A stretch of 44,178 bases of DNA from UBA2421 sp002343075 (GCA_937982565.1 CALJLN010000001.1:1-44178); one strand, 5' to 3'. Numbered from the stretch's first letter, positions 8,194-17,127 are shown. The notes: generated from the sequence alone by a model not told the origin. A program made the numbers and translations.

Positions 8194-9126
8194 CTACATC
8201 TTTATCGCAAACACCTTCACACTGGCAGCAAACTCGTTGACATCATGCCGCTCCAGAACGCTGGCAATTGCCTCATGCGCATCCTCGGCCGCCGGCTCGG
8301 TGCCGCAGCAACCGCCGCCACCGACGGCTAGTGAAACAGTTTTTGTGCCCACGCAGCAAGTGGCTTGCGCGACCGGCGGCGCGGCCATCGCCGGGCTGCA
8401 ACAACCAACCTGACCCTCGACCTTCGCATAGGCGTTGAGATCGGCCTGCGCATCCACAACGGCAATGCTGGCAAATCCCGCCTCACGTAAGCCAGACTCA
8501 TACTTCTCCACCGCGATCGCCCCCGAGATGCACCCAACAAATGCGGCAACATCGCGGGCAAGTTCTGCGGGCAGCGGCTTCTTGAGCGCGATATCGCTCA
8601 CAGCCACTCGCCCGCCGGGACGCAGCACGCGATACATTTCGCGAAACACCGCACTTTTGTCTGCAGCGAGATTGATTACGCAATTGGAGATGATGACATC
8701 CGCCGAGGCATCGGGCAGCGGGAGTTTGTCGATCTCGCCGAGGAGAAACTCGACGTTTTCATACGGCGCTCCCTGAGCGTCTCCCTTTGCGGCGTTGCGT
8801 TTTGCGAGCGCGACCATGTCGGGCGTCATGTCGATGCCGATCGCGCGACCCGTCGGCCCCACTTTGGCGGCCGCGAGGAACACATCCAGCCCGCCGCCGG
8901 AACCCAGATCAACCACTACTTCGCCGGCACGGAGATTGGCCAGCGCGATCGGATTGCCGCACGAAAGGCCCATGTTCGCTTCGGCGGGAATGCGCGACAG
9001 TTCGTCTGCGGTATACCCGAAGGCCTCGGCGACACTGCGAACGCCGTCGTTCTCGCTCGACAGCCCGGCGCGGGCGGTGGCACCATACTTCTCTTTCACG
9101 ATATTGGTTAGAGATTCTTCAATCAT
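8194..9126 (-). CDS. arsM: Arsenite S-adenosylmethionine methyltransferase ArsM
   Basis: Cytoplasmic enzyme that methylates arsenite with SAM to mono-, di- and trimethylated, partly volatile arsenicals. The Rossmann core is clear: VVVDLGSGGGLDVFLAA (motif I, about 70-86) and GIDMTPDMVALA. The three cysteines that bind As(III) are in place: Cys56 in MGLSCGNP, Cys149 in IISNCVINL and Cys199 in FVGCISGA. The 310-residue length is usual. The C-terminal tail adds three Cys pairs (CC at 242-243, 257-258 and 273-274), a feature of many bacterial ArsM proteins that may hold extra arsenic. The ATG at 9126 has AGGAG 8 nt upstream. It follows arsC by 27 bp. Confidence 0.96.
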   Translation of the reverse strand: MIEESLTNIVKEKYGATARAGLSSENDGVRSVAEAFGYTADELSRIPAEANMGLSCGNPIALANLRAGEVVVDLGSGGGLDVFLAAAKVGPTGRAIGIDMTPDMVALAKRNAAKGDAQGAPYENVEFLLGEIDKLPLPDASADVIISNCVINLAADKSAVFREMYRVLRPGGRVAVSDIALKKPLPAELARDVAAFVGCISGAIAVEKYESGLREAGFASIAVVDAQADLNAYAKVEGQVGCCSPAMAAPPVAQATCCVGTKTVSLAVGGGGCCGTEPAAEDAHEAIASVLERHDVNEFAASVKVFAIKM

Positions 9127-9153
9127 GATTGCACTCCTGGATCAAAAAACGGC

Positions 9154-9585
9154 TTACTCTTTCGGTGGAGACCAACGGTTCATCGCGGCATCAATCTCAT
9201 CGCGCACCCGGCGGAACACGGCCATGACCGCCTCATCGTCTCCGGTTGCGTCGGCGGGGTCATCGAAGGGCATGTAGGTGCGACTGATACTTCCGGGCCA
9301 CACCCGCGGGCAGCTATCGTTCGCGCGATCGCAGACGATCAGCAAATGCGCGAGGGGCAGTTTGCCAAGAAAATCTGCAACATCCTTCGGCCGATGCTCG
9401 CTGATATCAACGCCAACCTCGTCCATCGCCCGAACTGCCAGAGGATGCACTTCATCCTTCGGAAGCGTCCCCGCAGAGTGAACGTCAAATCGATCGCCGT
9501 GATACCTACGCAGAAACGCCTCTGCCATCTGACTCCGGCACGAGTTACCCGTACACAGCACCAGCACACTTTGACGGCTCGCCAT
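9154..9585 (-). CDS. arsC: Arsenate reductase ArsC, thioredoxin-coupled LMW-phosphatase type
   Basis: Reduces arsenate to arsenite in the cytoplasm, with regeneration through thioredoxin. The fold is that of low-molecular-weight protein tyrosine phosphatase: the P-loop VLCTGNSCRSQMAEAFLR and a later pair, VCDRANDSCP. Counted from the ATG at 9585, the cysteines are 11, 16, 85 and 92; the first (CX5R), 85 and 92 make the usual redox relay. The open frame extends one GTG codon further, touching the arsR stop, but GAGGTGA sits about 6 nt ahead of ATG 9585, which decides the start. Its product, arsenite, is the substrate of the next gene, arsM. Confidence 0.95.
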   Translation of the reverse strand: MASRQSVLVLCTGNSCRSQMAEAFLRRYHGDRFDVHSAGTLPKDEVHPLAVRAMDEVGVDISEHRPKDVADFLGKLPLAHLLIVCDRANDSCPRVWPGSISRTYMPFDDPADATGDDEAVMAVFRRVRDEIDAAMNRWSPPKE

Positions 9586-9588
9586 CAC

Positions 9589-9972
9589 TCACCTCTTCCG
9601 GGAAACACTCTTGGTCAATTGAACAGGGGCACAGCAGGCGGCTTTGCGCTCCAGCCGCTGAAGATCCGACCGCACCTGCGGCACGCAACTCACACAACAC
9701 GTGAGGCAGTCGAGCAATTTATGATGCAACTCGCTCGCGGCGGGGGCAAGGCGATAATGGCGCCAGTTGGACTCAATGCGCTGCTCGACCAGCCCCGCAC
9801 TGCGCAACACGGCCAGGTGGCGCGACACCTTCGGCTGCGGCAATCGAAGCACCGCGACAAGATCGCACACGCACAGCTCGCCGGTGCTCAACAGGTTGAC
9901 GATGCGCAGCCGGGTCGCATCCGCCACGGCGGCAAACAAGGCATTGGCCTGTGTTGATTCGCCTTTTCGCAT
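9589..9972 (-). CDS. arsR: ArsR-family arsenite-responsive repressor
   Basis: Winged-helix repressor of 127 residues that leaves DNA when arsenite binds. The recognition segment is LPQPKVSRHLAVLRSAGLV (about 44-62), and the metalloid site is ELCVCDL (Cys34, Cys36), as in classical ArsR. More cysteines follow (89, 92, 93, 96, 113, 114), which may add or replace a site. The ATG at 9972 lies inside a palindromic operator, so autoregulation is very likely. The stop immediately precedes arsC. Genes run arsR-arsC-arsM. Confidence 0.95.
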   Translation of the reverse strand: MRKGESTQANALFAAVADATRLRIVNLLSTGELCVCDLVAVLRLPQPKVSRHLAVLRSAGLVEQRIESNWRHYRLAPAASELHHKLLDCLTCCVSCVPQVRSDLQRLERKAACCAPVQLTKSVSRKR

Positions 9973-10014
9973 ATTCGACTAGACGAATATAGGCTCGGGT
10001 GCTGGCCAAGTCAA
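9971..10014 (-). promoter_or_regulatory. ars promoter with ArsR operator
   Basis: Read on the minus strand: -35 TTGACT (10014-10009), a 17-nt spacer and -10 TATATT (9991-9986), a near-consensus sigma-70 promoter. The perfect inverted repeat ATATTCG (9971-9977)/CGAATAT (9984-9990) with a 6-nt centre covers most of the -10 box, the expected start site and the first base of the arsR ATG. This is the form of known ArsR/SmtB operators. The leader would be only about 7 nt, too short for a ribosome-binding site. Confidence 0.85.
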
Positions 10015-10062
10015 ATTCCGCTGAACGATTCTGCGGTTGGCAATGGGTTGGCCGGCGCGAAA

Positions 10063-11070
10063 TCAGGGAATTGCAGAGAGGATGTCATTTGGGTCGGCGC
10101 TGGCAATGTCGGTGCCGCTGCCCCCCGAGACGGTGTCGATTTCGCCGTCGATGGTGTTGAGCAGGTCGTTGCCGGCTTCGCCGAGGATGGAATCAATCCC
10201 CGGGCCGCCGGTGATTGTGTCGTTGCCGCTTCCGCCGCGCAGGGTATCGTTGCCGGCCCCCCCGTCAATGCGATTGGGCTTCCCGCTGCCAACGATGGAG
10301 TCGTCGCCCGAACCGCCGATGAACCCTTCGCAGGTTGCCGCGATGTTGTCGCTTTCACGGTCGGTGCCGTCGTTGGCAATGTCGTCGATGGTGATGCTCA
10401 CCGGGCGCGTGCTGGCTGCGTAGCTGACGATATCCATCGTCCCCGCCCCGCCGACGAGAAAATCGTCGCCACCACCCCCGACAAGCGAATCGTTCTTATT
10501 GCCGCCGGAAAGGGTGTCATTGCCATCGTTGCCGATGAGCGTGTCCTTCCCGCCGTTGCCTTGCAGAACGTTGGTTTGGTCGGATCCGGCGATGAAGTCA
10601 TTCCCCGACCCGCCGAACACGTTCTCAATATCGCCGCGCACGCTTCGATTGGCTACACCGAAGAGCGTATCGTTGGCCGCACCGTCAAGCGAAATGATGA
10701 GAGGTTGCGAGGCCGAGGAAAAGTCGGCGAGATCGGTTCCGGAGCCGCCGATGAAATCAGCCACGTTGGCCGATCCGACAAGTGTGTCATTGCCCGCCCC
10801 GCCGTTGAGGATGAACGACTTCCCTGTGATAACGGCCGCGGTCAACCGGTCGTTCCCACTGCCGCCGTTGATGTGGGCCGTATTGAAAAGTGAAAGCAGG
10901 ATGTCCTGGCTGAGGCCGTCATTGAGATCGGTAATGCGCAGGCTGTCGAGCGATTGCGACACCGCGAGGTTTGAACCGGTGTTGCCCGCCTGCACCGTGA
11001 GCACGCCGGCGTTGACCGAGGCCGTAAACGCCAGCAGACGGCGGCGTTCGAGTGAATCGAGATGCCACAT
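10063..11070 (-). CDS. RTX-type calcium-binding secreted protein with LEPR-XLL start
   Basis: Exported protein of 335 residues. It opens with the LEPR-XLL-type motif LDSLERRRLLAF (about residues 4-15) in place of an ordinary signal peptide. The body is rows of GGxGxDxL nonapeptides (GGSGNDRL, GGAGNDTL, GGSGNDFI, GNGGKDTL, GNDGNDTL, GGGGDDFL, GGAGNDTL, GGSGNDTI and more), which form calcium-filled parallel beta-rolls outside the cell. There is no toxin or enzyme domain and no dockerin part. The ATG at 11070 has GGAG about 8 nt ahead; the preceding TTG is less likely. No terminator hairpin is evident after it, so transcripts may run into the ars promoter. Surface adhesion or matrix scaffolding is inferred. 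Confidence 0.87.
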   Translation of the reverse strand: MWHLDSLERRRLLAFTASVNAGVLTVQAGNTGSNLAVSQSLDSLRITDLNDGLSQDILLSLFNTAHINGGSGNDRLTAAVITGKSFILNGGAGNDTLVGSANVADFIGGSGTDLADFSSASQPLIISLDGAANDTLFGVANRSVRGDIENVFGGSGNDFIAGSDQTNVLQGNGGKDTLIGNDGNDTLSGGNKNDSLVGGGGDDFLVGGAGTMDIVSYAASTRPVSITIDDIANDGTDRESDNIAATCEGFIGGSGDDSIVGSGKPNRIDGGAGNDTLRGGSGNDTITGGPGIDSILGEAGNDLLNTIDGEIDTVSGGSGTDIASADPNDILSAIP

Positions 11071-11146
11071 CAACCTACTCCGGTGTGCAAAAGAGGAACA
11101 GGCTCATCACGTCGCGACGGTCGCCACGATGGTCGCCAGGACGGCC

Positions 11147-13048
11147 TCATGCCGGCAGCCATTCGCGCTCGTCCAGCAGCCTGCCGATGAGCGAGCCGGC
11201 GGCGAAGACGTTTGACACGCGCTGCGCGACCGCAGGCGACACCGCCGGGCGGGGCGTTGCCGCCGCTGCGGGCAGTGAAATGCCGAAATTGGCCGCGAGC
11301 ACAGTGAAGTCATTCAAATCCACGCGCTCATCCAGGGTAAAGTCGCCCTGTGCCCAGGTGCGATCGTCCAGGCCAAAGTTGGCCGCGAGCGCGGTGAAGT
11401 CGTTGAGGGTTACGCTGCGATCGCGATTGGCATCGGCGTTGAGCGAAAAGAACGGCAGCGTCTGGTCGGCTGGCATCGCAACGCCGAACTGATCGACCAC
11501 CCCGTCGGCGATGACGCGCAGCTGATAGTTTCCGTTCGGCAAAATGCCGTTCAGGTCAACCGCGCCGGGGAACCTCAGCGTGGCGGTATTGAGTGCAGGC
11601 TCAAACTCCAACACCAACTGGCTCGACGGAATGACCTGTCCGGTCGTGGCATTCGTCAGCACGAGATCAGCCAGCGAAAGTGATGCACCGACATTGCGGC
11701 TAAACTGGAAGTAGAAGCCATTCGGGGCGACATCGTGCTCGAAAAGCGTGGCAATGACAGTCGGCCCGGGAACGGTGTCTCGCAGTTGCAGGCCTAGCAG
11801 CGCGTTAGGCTCATCGAACGTGACCCAGTCGTAGGCACCGATCGTTAGGTCTTCCAGCGTTGGGAAAGGATCGCCGGGAAGTTGGACGACATTGGTGGAG
11901 GCGACGAAGTAATTCATCCCGAGAATGCCGTCGAGCGTGTACGGCTGGCTTGTAATCGGGTCGAACAGGGTGATATCGCCGATCAATACCGGGGCACCGA
12001 TGTACTCCAGTCCAAGTCCGTCGGTCGTTGGGAGCGTGAGCGAATCCATGAAAAAGCCGACAAGCGTCGTCTCCCCGCCGACACCGCCGATGGTGAGCTT
12101 GAAGGTGCGTGTGCCCGGCGCAAGTCCTTGCAGTTCCGGGTCTTCGGAGCCGTAGGTTCCGGGGACATAGGTCACGCCCAGATCGGCCGCCCGCGCGCGC
12201 GACATAATCGACGCCGCTGCGCCCGTGTCGAACAGCCAATCGCCGGAGGAGGTGAGATTGTTATACCCCGCAACCGGCTGAGGGCGGGTGTCGCCCGGCT
12301 GGAACGGGTTGCGGCCAATGAACGGGTTGTAAGTCAATGCCGGCCCGGGCGCGCCCGGCGGCGACACTGTCGTGAACGCTTCGAAGTTAACGTAGGTCAA
12401 CGGGACATGAACGTTGGTCGAAGGAATTCCAGGCTCGATGTCCGCAAGCGCCGGATTAAATGGCGTACCGGGGTTGTAGACATAGGTGCGCATGTTGTCG
12501 GCAAAGGTGTCGACGGGCTTGGGATCCATCACCACGACTTTTCCCACCATTGCAGGCATGCCGATGACGTTCAGCGCCTCCAGAATGGGGTTCGGATTCG
12601 GCTCAGCCGGGCCGACCTGCATCCTGAGAGGGCCAAACGACTGGGTATAAACCTCATCAAGCACATCGAGTTCATTCACTTCCGCATCGGGGTGAAACTT
12701 GCCGAGGTGCAGATAAAGCGATTCAGAGACGAAGAAGTCCTCCGACCCACCCACGCCAATGTCGCTGAATATCACATCCTGACCGGCAAACGTGGAGGTG
12801 TTGACGTCGAGCAGGTCGGCCCAGAATGAACTGAGCAGCACGCCACTCGCGCCGGTATCAAAAAATGGGGTCAGGTTGAAGATTCCCAGGCCAAAGTTGT
12901 CTTCGAGCGGTGCGCCGTTCGGGGTGCGCGAGAAGTAGGCATTAATCTGCGGCTGCGACAGCGCCGCCGACTGAATTCCCTCAACTTCGTAACCCGCCAT
13001 TAAAAGACGGCGCTCCAGATTTTCGATCGTCAGCATTCGCTTCGGCAT
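11147..13048 (-). CDS. Two-lobed aspartic protease-like protein with dockerin-like C-terminus
   Basis: Exported protein of 633 residues from the ATG at 13048; the frame is open 17 codons further, but the family motif IENLERRLLMAG then sits too deep. It has two retropepsin-type active-site motifs, FFDTGASGVLL (Asp64) and LFDTGAAASIM (Asp274). Each is followed by a hydrophobic-hydrophobic-Gly element, NVIGMP (about 160) and GILGMNYF (about 374). This repeats the lobe plan of pepsins inside one chain, whereas most bacterial members have one DTGA and dimerise. After a beta domain come two dockerin-like repeats (VTLNDFTALAANFG, VDLNDFTVLAANFG) and the tail RVSNVFAAGSLIGRLLDE. Protease activity is inferred from motifs; the substrate is unknown. 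Confidence 0.8.
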   Translation of the reverse strand: MPKRMLTIENLERRLLMAGYEVEGIQSAALSQPQINAYFSRTPNGAPLEDNFGLGIFNLTPFFDTGASGVLLSSFWADLLDVNTSTFAGQDVIFSDIGVGGSEDFFVSESLYLHLGKFHPDAEVNELDVLDEVYTQSFGPLRMQVGPAEPNPNPILEALNVIGMPAMVGKVVVMDPKPVDTFADNMRTYVYNPGTPFNPALADIEPGIPSTNVHVPLTYVNFEAFTTVSPPGAPGPALTYNPFIGRNPFQPGDTRPQPVAGYNNLTSSGDWLFDTGAAASIMSRARAADLGVTYVPGTYGSEDPELQGLAPGTRTFKLTIGGVGGETTLVGFFMDSLTLPTTDGLGLEYIGAPVLIGDITLFDPITSQPYTLDGILGMNYFVASTNVVQLPGDPFPTLEDLTIGAYDWVTFDEPNALLGLQLRDTVPGPTVIATLFEHDVAPNGFYFQFSRNVGASLSLADLVLTNATTGQVIPSSQLVLEFEPALNTATLRFPGAVDLNGILPNGNYQLRVIADGVVDQFGVAMPADQTLPFFSLNADANRDRSVTLNDFTALAANFGLDDRTWAQGDFTLDERVDLNDFTVLAANFGISLPAAAATPRPAVSPAVAQRVSNVFAAGSLIGRLLDEREWLPA

Positions 13049-13106
13049 ATCCACAGACTCCCAACTACCCCGGGCCGCATTATACAGTGTGTCTATCAAA
13101 CAGGCT

Positions 13107-13135
13107 GGGGCAGGACGGCAAATGCCTCCTGCCCC
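13107..13135 (-). terminator. Hairpin after the SdrD-like gene
   Basis: GGGGCAGGA (13107-13115) pairs with TCCTGCCCC (13127-13135), with an inner GGCA/TGCC pair. It lies about 30 bp past the stop of the gene ending at 13167 and ahead of the aspartic-protease gene. A short T-containing stretch (CTGTTTGAT) follows on the minus strand. Confidence 0.7.
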
Positions 13136-13166
13136 GGCGGAAGATCGACGTTAACCCCGGCCTGCA

Positions 13167-14417
13167 CTAAATGGCGCGTTGCCCGAAATTGCTGGTAGTA
13201 GAATGTGCCCCACTGCCCACCGCGACCGAGAATACCCCGCTGGAGGGTGTGGTTCGGGTGAAGCCGGTGACTTGCACAATGCGGATGTTATAAGTGCCGG
13301 GAGTCAGCCCGATGAAGCTCCAACTTCCATCGGAGGCCGATCGAACATTGGTTTCGTTGGAATCGAACTTACCATTGTTATTTCGATCGATATAGATCCG
13401 CCACCCCGAAAGCCCCGTCTCGCCGGCGCCTTTGGTCTGGTTGTTATTGCTGTCGTTGTACACCAGCCCGCTGATCTTGGCGCGCTGAGTCACGCCGAAG
13501 GTCTTTCGGTCGGCAATGAGGCCGTTGGTGAGAGTGACGTTATGTGAGAATGAGCTGTTGGTGGGGAAAGTCCGCTGGAAGCCGGTTTGCAGACTGACCC
13601 GAACGCGATAGGTCCCCGCCGCCAACTGGCCGAAGGTAAAATTGCCCTGCGCGTTGGTTCGGACGGAAGACTCGTTGCTGTCGAGGCGACCGTTGTTGTT
13701 TGCGTCGATGTAGACCTGCCAGCCGGAAGCCCGGGCTTCGTTGGTGTCGTGTCGGCTGTCGCCATTTGTGTCATTAAACACCCAGCCTTTGATGGTGGTT
13801 GTGATTGCAGGCGGCTGCGTGACGGCGCTGGTAATGGCCCTCGTAAACGGCACCGCAGTCGAGGAAGCCGAGAGCACGAAGAACCGGCCGTTGATGGTTC
13901 CGACGGCGTTCTGGGTCATCGTGAGCCGGGCAATCGTGAAGGTGCCTGCGCCGGTATTCTGTAAATCTCCGAACGCCACGTTCACTTCGCTGGGGCTGAA
14001 AATGGCCGACCCGCTTCCTTCCTGGCGGCCCAGCACGAGCGGCGCCGAAGTATTCGGCCCGCCGACCCATGTATCAAACCGGAGGTGTGGATTATCGCTC
14101 CACTCGGTTGTGTCAGGCACATTGCCACCGGCGCGCGGGTTGTAGAACGAGCCTTGGGTAAGTTGCACCCGAATGTCTGATGCGAGCCAGTCATCGCCGC
14201 TGGAGACTGTGAGGCGCACGTCGAGGGTACGCAGACTTGCCAGGGTGGGATCGGCCGCAATGGCGGCGGAGGTGATGGGCACATCTACATAGCTGATCGT
14301 GCCTGTGAGGTGCTGACGCGATTCCATGGCTTCAATCACTGCCGGACGACCGCGGCGAGCGATTGTGCCAGCATTTCGCCGCCCGCGGGATTGGACTGAC
14401 TTGGTCGAGACCTGCAT
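13167..14417 (-). CDS. SdrD B-like repeat surface protein
   Basis: Exported protein of 416 residues. Near its start is the degenerate LEPR-XLL-type motif IEAMESRQHLTG. A beta domain of about 160 residues (ISYVDVPITSAAI..., FDTWVGGPNTSAPLVLG) precedes two SdrD-B-type, Cna-B-like domains (about 208-290 and 305-395). Each has acidic calcium-loop motifs: DTNGDSRHDTNE, DANNNGRLDSNE, DSNNNQTKGAGE and DRNNNGKFDSNE. Such domains act as rigid stalks in surface proteins. It lacks dockerin repeats. The ATG at 14417 has AGGAG 8 nt upstream, which decides against the longer frame from 14447. A hairpin follows the stop. The role is inferred to be structural. Confidence 0.82.
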   Translation of the reverse strand: MQVSTKSVQSRGRRNAGTIARRGRPAVIEAMESRQHLTGTISYVDVPITSAAIAADPTLASLRTLDVRLTVSSGDDWLASDIRVQLTQGSFYNPRAGGNVPDTTEWSDNPHLRFDTWVGGPNTSAPLVLGRQEGSGSAIFSPSEVNVAFGDLQNTGAGTFTIARLTMTQNAVGTINGRFFVLSASSTAVPFTRAITSAVTQPPAITTTIKGWVFNDTNGDSRHDTNEARASGWQVYIDANNNGRLDSNESSVRTNAQGNFTFGQLAAGTYRVRVSLQTGFQRTFPTNSSFSHNVTLTNGLIADRKTFGVTQRAKISGLVYNDSNNNQTKGAGETGLSGWRIYIDRNNNGKFDSNETNVRSASDGSWSFIGLTPGTYNIRIVQVTGFTRTTPSSGVFSVAVGSGAHSTTSNFGQRAI

Positions 14418-14691
14418 CACTTCTCTCCTCATATCTAACTGCCGCAAAAGCTTGCCTGAATTGGACTTAAGACTTCATCTCGCCGAAGAGACCGGGGCCT
14501 CTTCCGGGGAAGAGACGCCACAACTTGCTCGAATTTTCCCCCAATTCCTGCCAGAGTCAAAAAGAAACTTTGACAAAGCCGCCTGCACCACCTTTCTCAG
14601 GCGATGCAGGCGACAGAGTTTGCCTGTTTTATGGCGGCCGGACCCCGCTCACGGGCCGTTCAGCATCGGTCGGGCGCGATCATCGAAACAA

Positions 14692-17127
14692 TCAGATCGT
14701 CTCGCCACCGGACAAATCCAGCACATCGAGGGCCAAGCCCTTGGAATCGTCAAGCGGCGTGTTGGAAAACAACCCCGGCGAGGCCGAGGCGACCGACGCG
14801 CCGCGCGGCAGATCAGCCAATGGAGGCAAAGTCAGGCCAAAAGACGCTGCCAGGATGGTGAAATCGTTCAGATTCACGACCGTATCGTAGTTAAAGTCGC
14901 CCTGTGAGTAGATCCGGGGCGATTGTCCAAAGTTGGCAGCGAGCCGCGTGAAGTCGTTAAGATTCACGGTGCCATCGCCGGTCGCATCGCCGTTGAGGAA
15001 CTGGAAAGACAATTGAGTCGGCGTGGCCTGCACATTGCCAGCCACATCGACCGGCTGCACTGTCGCGCGATAATTGCCGCTCGGAACAATGCCGAAGGCG
15101 AAACCGGTGAATGAATACGACCCGAGATTCGTGGCCGGGTTATAGCTCGCCGTGAGGTTGCTGCTGGGAATCTGCGCGAGCGTGATCAGGTTTTGCAAAC
15201 TGACGAACGAGGTCGAGAACGTGTCAGCAAGATTCTCGCTGAACGGGAAGTTCAGCCGGTGCGGTGCCTGCGACGAGTCAAAGAGGCCCACGCCAGTGGT
15301 CGGCGCGACGGTATCGATCAAAAACTCAAGCGGTGCCGAGGCAATACTACTTTGCGCGCCACTCGTAGCGGAAGCAGTGACGGTGTGTGGGCCGTCGGCG
15401 AGAACACCGGTGGTAAACGACCAAGTCCCAGCCGGGGCCGCGACCGAAGCCACTTCATTGCCGTCCACGAAAACTTTAACTGTCGAACCTACGGGGGCAG
15501 TCCCTTCAAGCGTGGGTGTGTTGTCGTTGGTGATGCCGTCGCTGCTCGATGCACCCGTGTCGCTGCCGCTGGCAAGCGTCGGCGTGCCGGGCGCGGGCAG
15601 CAGGATCGACTGCAGCGCGCTAAATGCGTTGACCCGCCCGCCGGTGACCATAAAACCGGCGAGGGATGGAATTACATCGACTGTGTTAAACATCGCCGCG
15701 CGCATCTGAGCGACGGTGAGTGTCGGCACAGCGCTCAGCAGCAACGCCGCCACGCCCGCGACGTGGGGGGAGGCCATCGATGTGCCGGTGAAAAACGAAT
15801 AGCCGGAACCGGTCGTGCTGAGAATGTTGGTGCCCGGCGCGCCGAGGTCCACGGTCGTTGCACCGAAGTTGCTTCCGCCGCTTCGATTGCCGCTGGAAAG
15901 CAGATTCGCTACGGAGATAACATTCGGAATCGTGTAGTTGGAAGGATAGTGGGGAATCGAATCATTGTTCGTCCCATCATTGCCCGCCGCCGCGACAAAC
16001 AAGATATCATTGTTCGAGTTGCTTTGAATTGCCGACTGCAGGGCAGAGTTGAAGCCCCCGCCACCCCAGCTATTGTTGGTGACGCGCACCTGGTTGCCGC
16101 GTTGTTTCATCAACACTGAGTAATTCAGTGCCGCCGTCGCCGCTGAGGTGCTGATGGTGTTGTCGCTGGAGTTAATCCCCCCGACCTTCAGCGGCAACAA
16201 GCTGACTTTCCAGTTTACCCCCACCACACCCACGCCGTTATTGCCCACCGCGCCCACGGTGCCAGCGACGTGTGAACCGTGGCCGAAGACGTCATTGGGA
16301 TCGTTGTTTCCCGAGAGAAAATTCCAGCCGACAAGATCATCGGCGAAGCCGTTGGTATCGGTGTCGATGCCGTCCGCCCACCCGCCGGTGCCGTTGTCCA
16401 CCCCGGCAGTGAGGTTCATCGTCGCGCGCACGTCAAAGCCGCTGATGCGTCCGTCGCTATTCAAATCCTGAATCTTGCCAACACCCTGATTAACGGCGTT
16501 ATTTAGATCGCGGAACGTGATCAGTCCGTCGCCGTCGACGTCGGTGAGATTGGCCAGTCGCGAAGCGGGGATCTCGGCCTGGTTTAGGAAGATATTCTGC
16601 ACCAGATCTGGGTGGTTATAGTTCACGCCAGAATCAATGATACCGACCACCTGCGCCATCGATCCTGTCGTGGTATTCCATGCCTCGGGAGCGTCGATGT
16701 CCTGATCATTCGCTTGATTGAGGCCCGTGAGCGAACCGAAACTCGGATCGTTCGGGGTAAGGTTGATTCGCTGCACCCAATCCGGCTCGGCACTGACAAA
16801 GCCGGGCAGGCGGCTGAGGGCATCATACTGCTGCTGCGAGGTAAGCCCGGCCGGCATGCGCACGCTGAACAGCCCGTCGGCGACCAGGTATTGGCGGACA
16901 AAAACTGAGGCATCCTGCTCGGTGAGCAGCCGGCGCGCCTTCTTAAGCTGGCTGCCTGCGGTTCCTTCATATCCGCCGAGCTGGACAATCCATTGACCGG
17001 TCAACGTATCGGCGTGCGAGTCACCGAACTGCACCTTAGTTATTGAAACATCAGTACTTGCGCCGGTGGAACCCGACAAGAGTTGACGGGCTTCCAGAAA
17101 CTCGACCGTAGACTTTCGCAGCGACAT
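14692..17127 (-). CDS. Subtilisin-family (S8) serine protease with Ig-like and dockerin-like domains
   Basis: Exported protease of 811 residues. Order of parts: LEPR-XLL-type motif VEFLEARQLLSG (about 8-19); a prodomain that looks I9-like (about 45-120, ending FVSAEPDWV); an S8 catalytic domain with Asp165 (GIIDSGVNYNHPDL), His283 (GHGSHVAGT), oxyanion Asn383 (AAAGND) and Ser450 (GTSMASPHVAG); an Ig-like domain (NDNTPTLEGTAPVGSTVKVF); a beta domain; two dockerin-like repeats (VNLNDFTRLAANFG, VNLNDFTILAASFG); and a tail. An acidic insert between Asp and His (DVDGDGLITFRDLNN, DLNSDGRISGFDV) looks like EF-hands. The ATG at 17127 has GGAGG 6 nt upstream; the longer frame starts at a TTG that is part of that site. 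Confidence 0.93.
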   Translation of the reverse strand: MSLRKSTVEFLEARQLLSGSTGASTDVSITKVQFGDSHADTLTGQWIVQLGGYEGTAGSQLKKARRLLTEQDASVFVRQYLVADGLFSVRMPAGLTSQQQYDALSRLPGFVSAEPDWVQRINLTPNDPSFGSLTGLNQANDQDIDAPEAWNTTTGSMAQVVGIIDSGVNYNHPDLVQNIFLNQAEIPASRLANLTDVDGDGLITFRDLNNAVNQGVGKIQDLNSDGRISGFDVRATMNLTAGVDNGTGGWADGIDTDTNGFADDLVGWNFLSGNNDPNDVFGHGSHVAGTVGAVGNNGVGVVGVNWKVSLLPLKVGGINSSDNTISTSAATAALNYSVLMKQRGNQVRVTNNSWGGGGFNSALQSAIQSNSNNDILFVAAAGNDGTNNDSIPHYPSNYTIPNVISVANLLSSGNRSGGSNFGATTVDLGAPGTNILSTTGSGYSFFTGTSMASPHVAGVAALLLSAVPTLTVAQMRAAMFNTVDVIPSLAGFMVTGGRVNAFSALQSILLPAPGTPTLASGSDTGASSSDGITNDNTPTLEGTAPVGSTVKVFVDGNEVASVAAPAGTWSFTTGVLADGPHTVTASATSGAQSSIASAPLEFLIDTVAPTTGVGLFDSSQAPHRLNFPFSENLADTFSTSFVSLQNLITLAQIPSSNLTASYNPATNLGSYSFTGFAFGIVPSGNYRATVQPVDVAGNVQATPTQLSFQFLNGDATGDGTVNLNDFTRLAANFGQSPRIYSQGDFNYDTVVNLNDFTILAASFGLTLPPLADLPRGASVASASPGLFSNTPLDDSKGLALDVLDLSGGETI

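Noticed and set aside
10200..10880. Possible repeat array or CRISPR-like periodicity in the RTX gene
   Set aside because: The periodicity is 27 bp with variation and encodes GGxGxDxL nonapeptides; there are no constant repeats with unique spacers.
14499..14514. Small palindrome CTCTTCC-GG-GGAAGAG ahead of the SdrD-like gene
   Set aside because: Seven-base arms with no meaningful loop in GC-rich DNA; too weak to call an operator or terminator.
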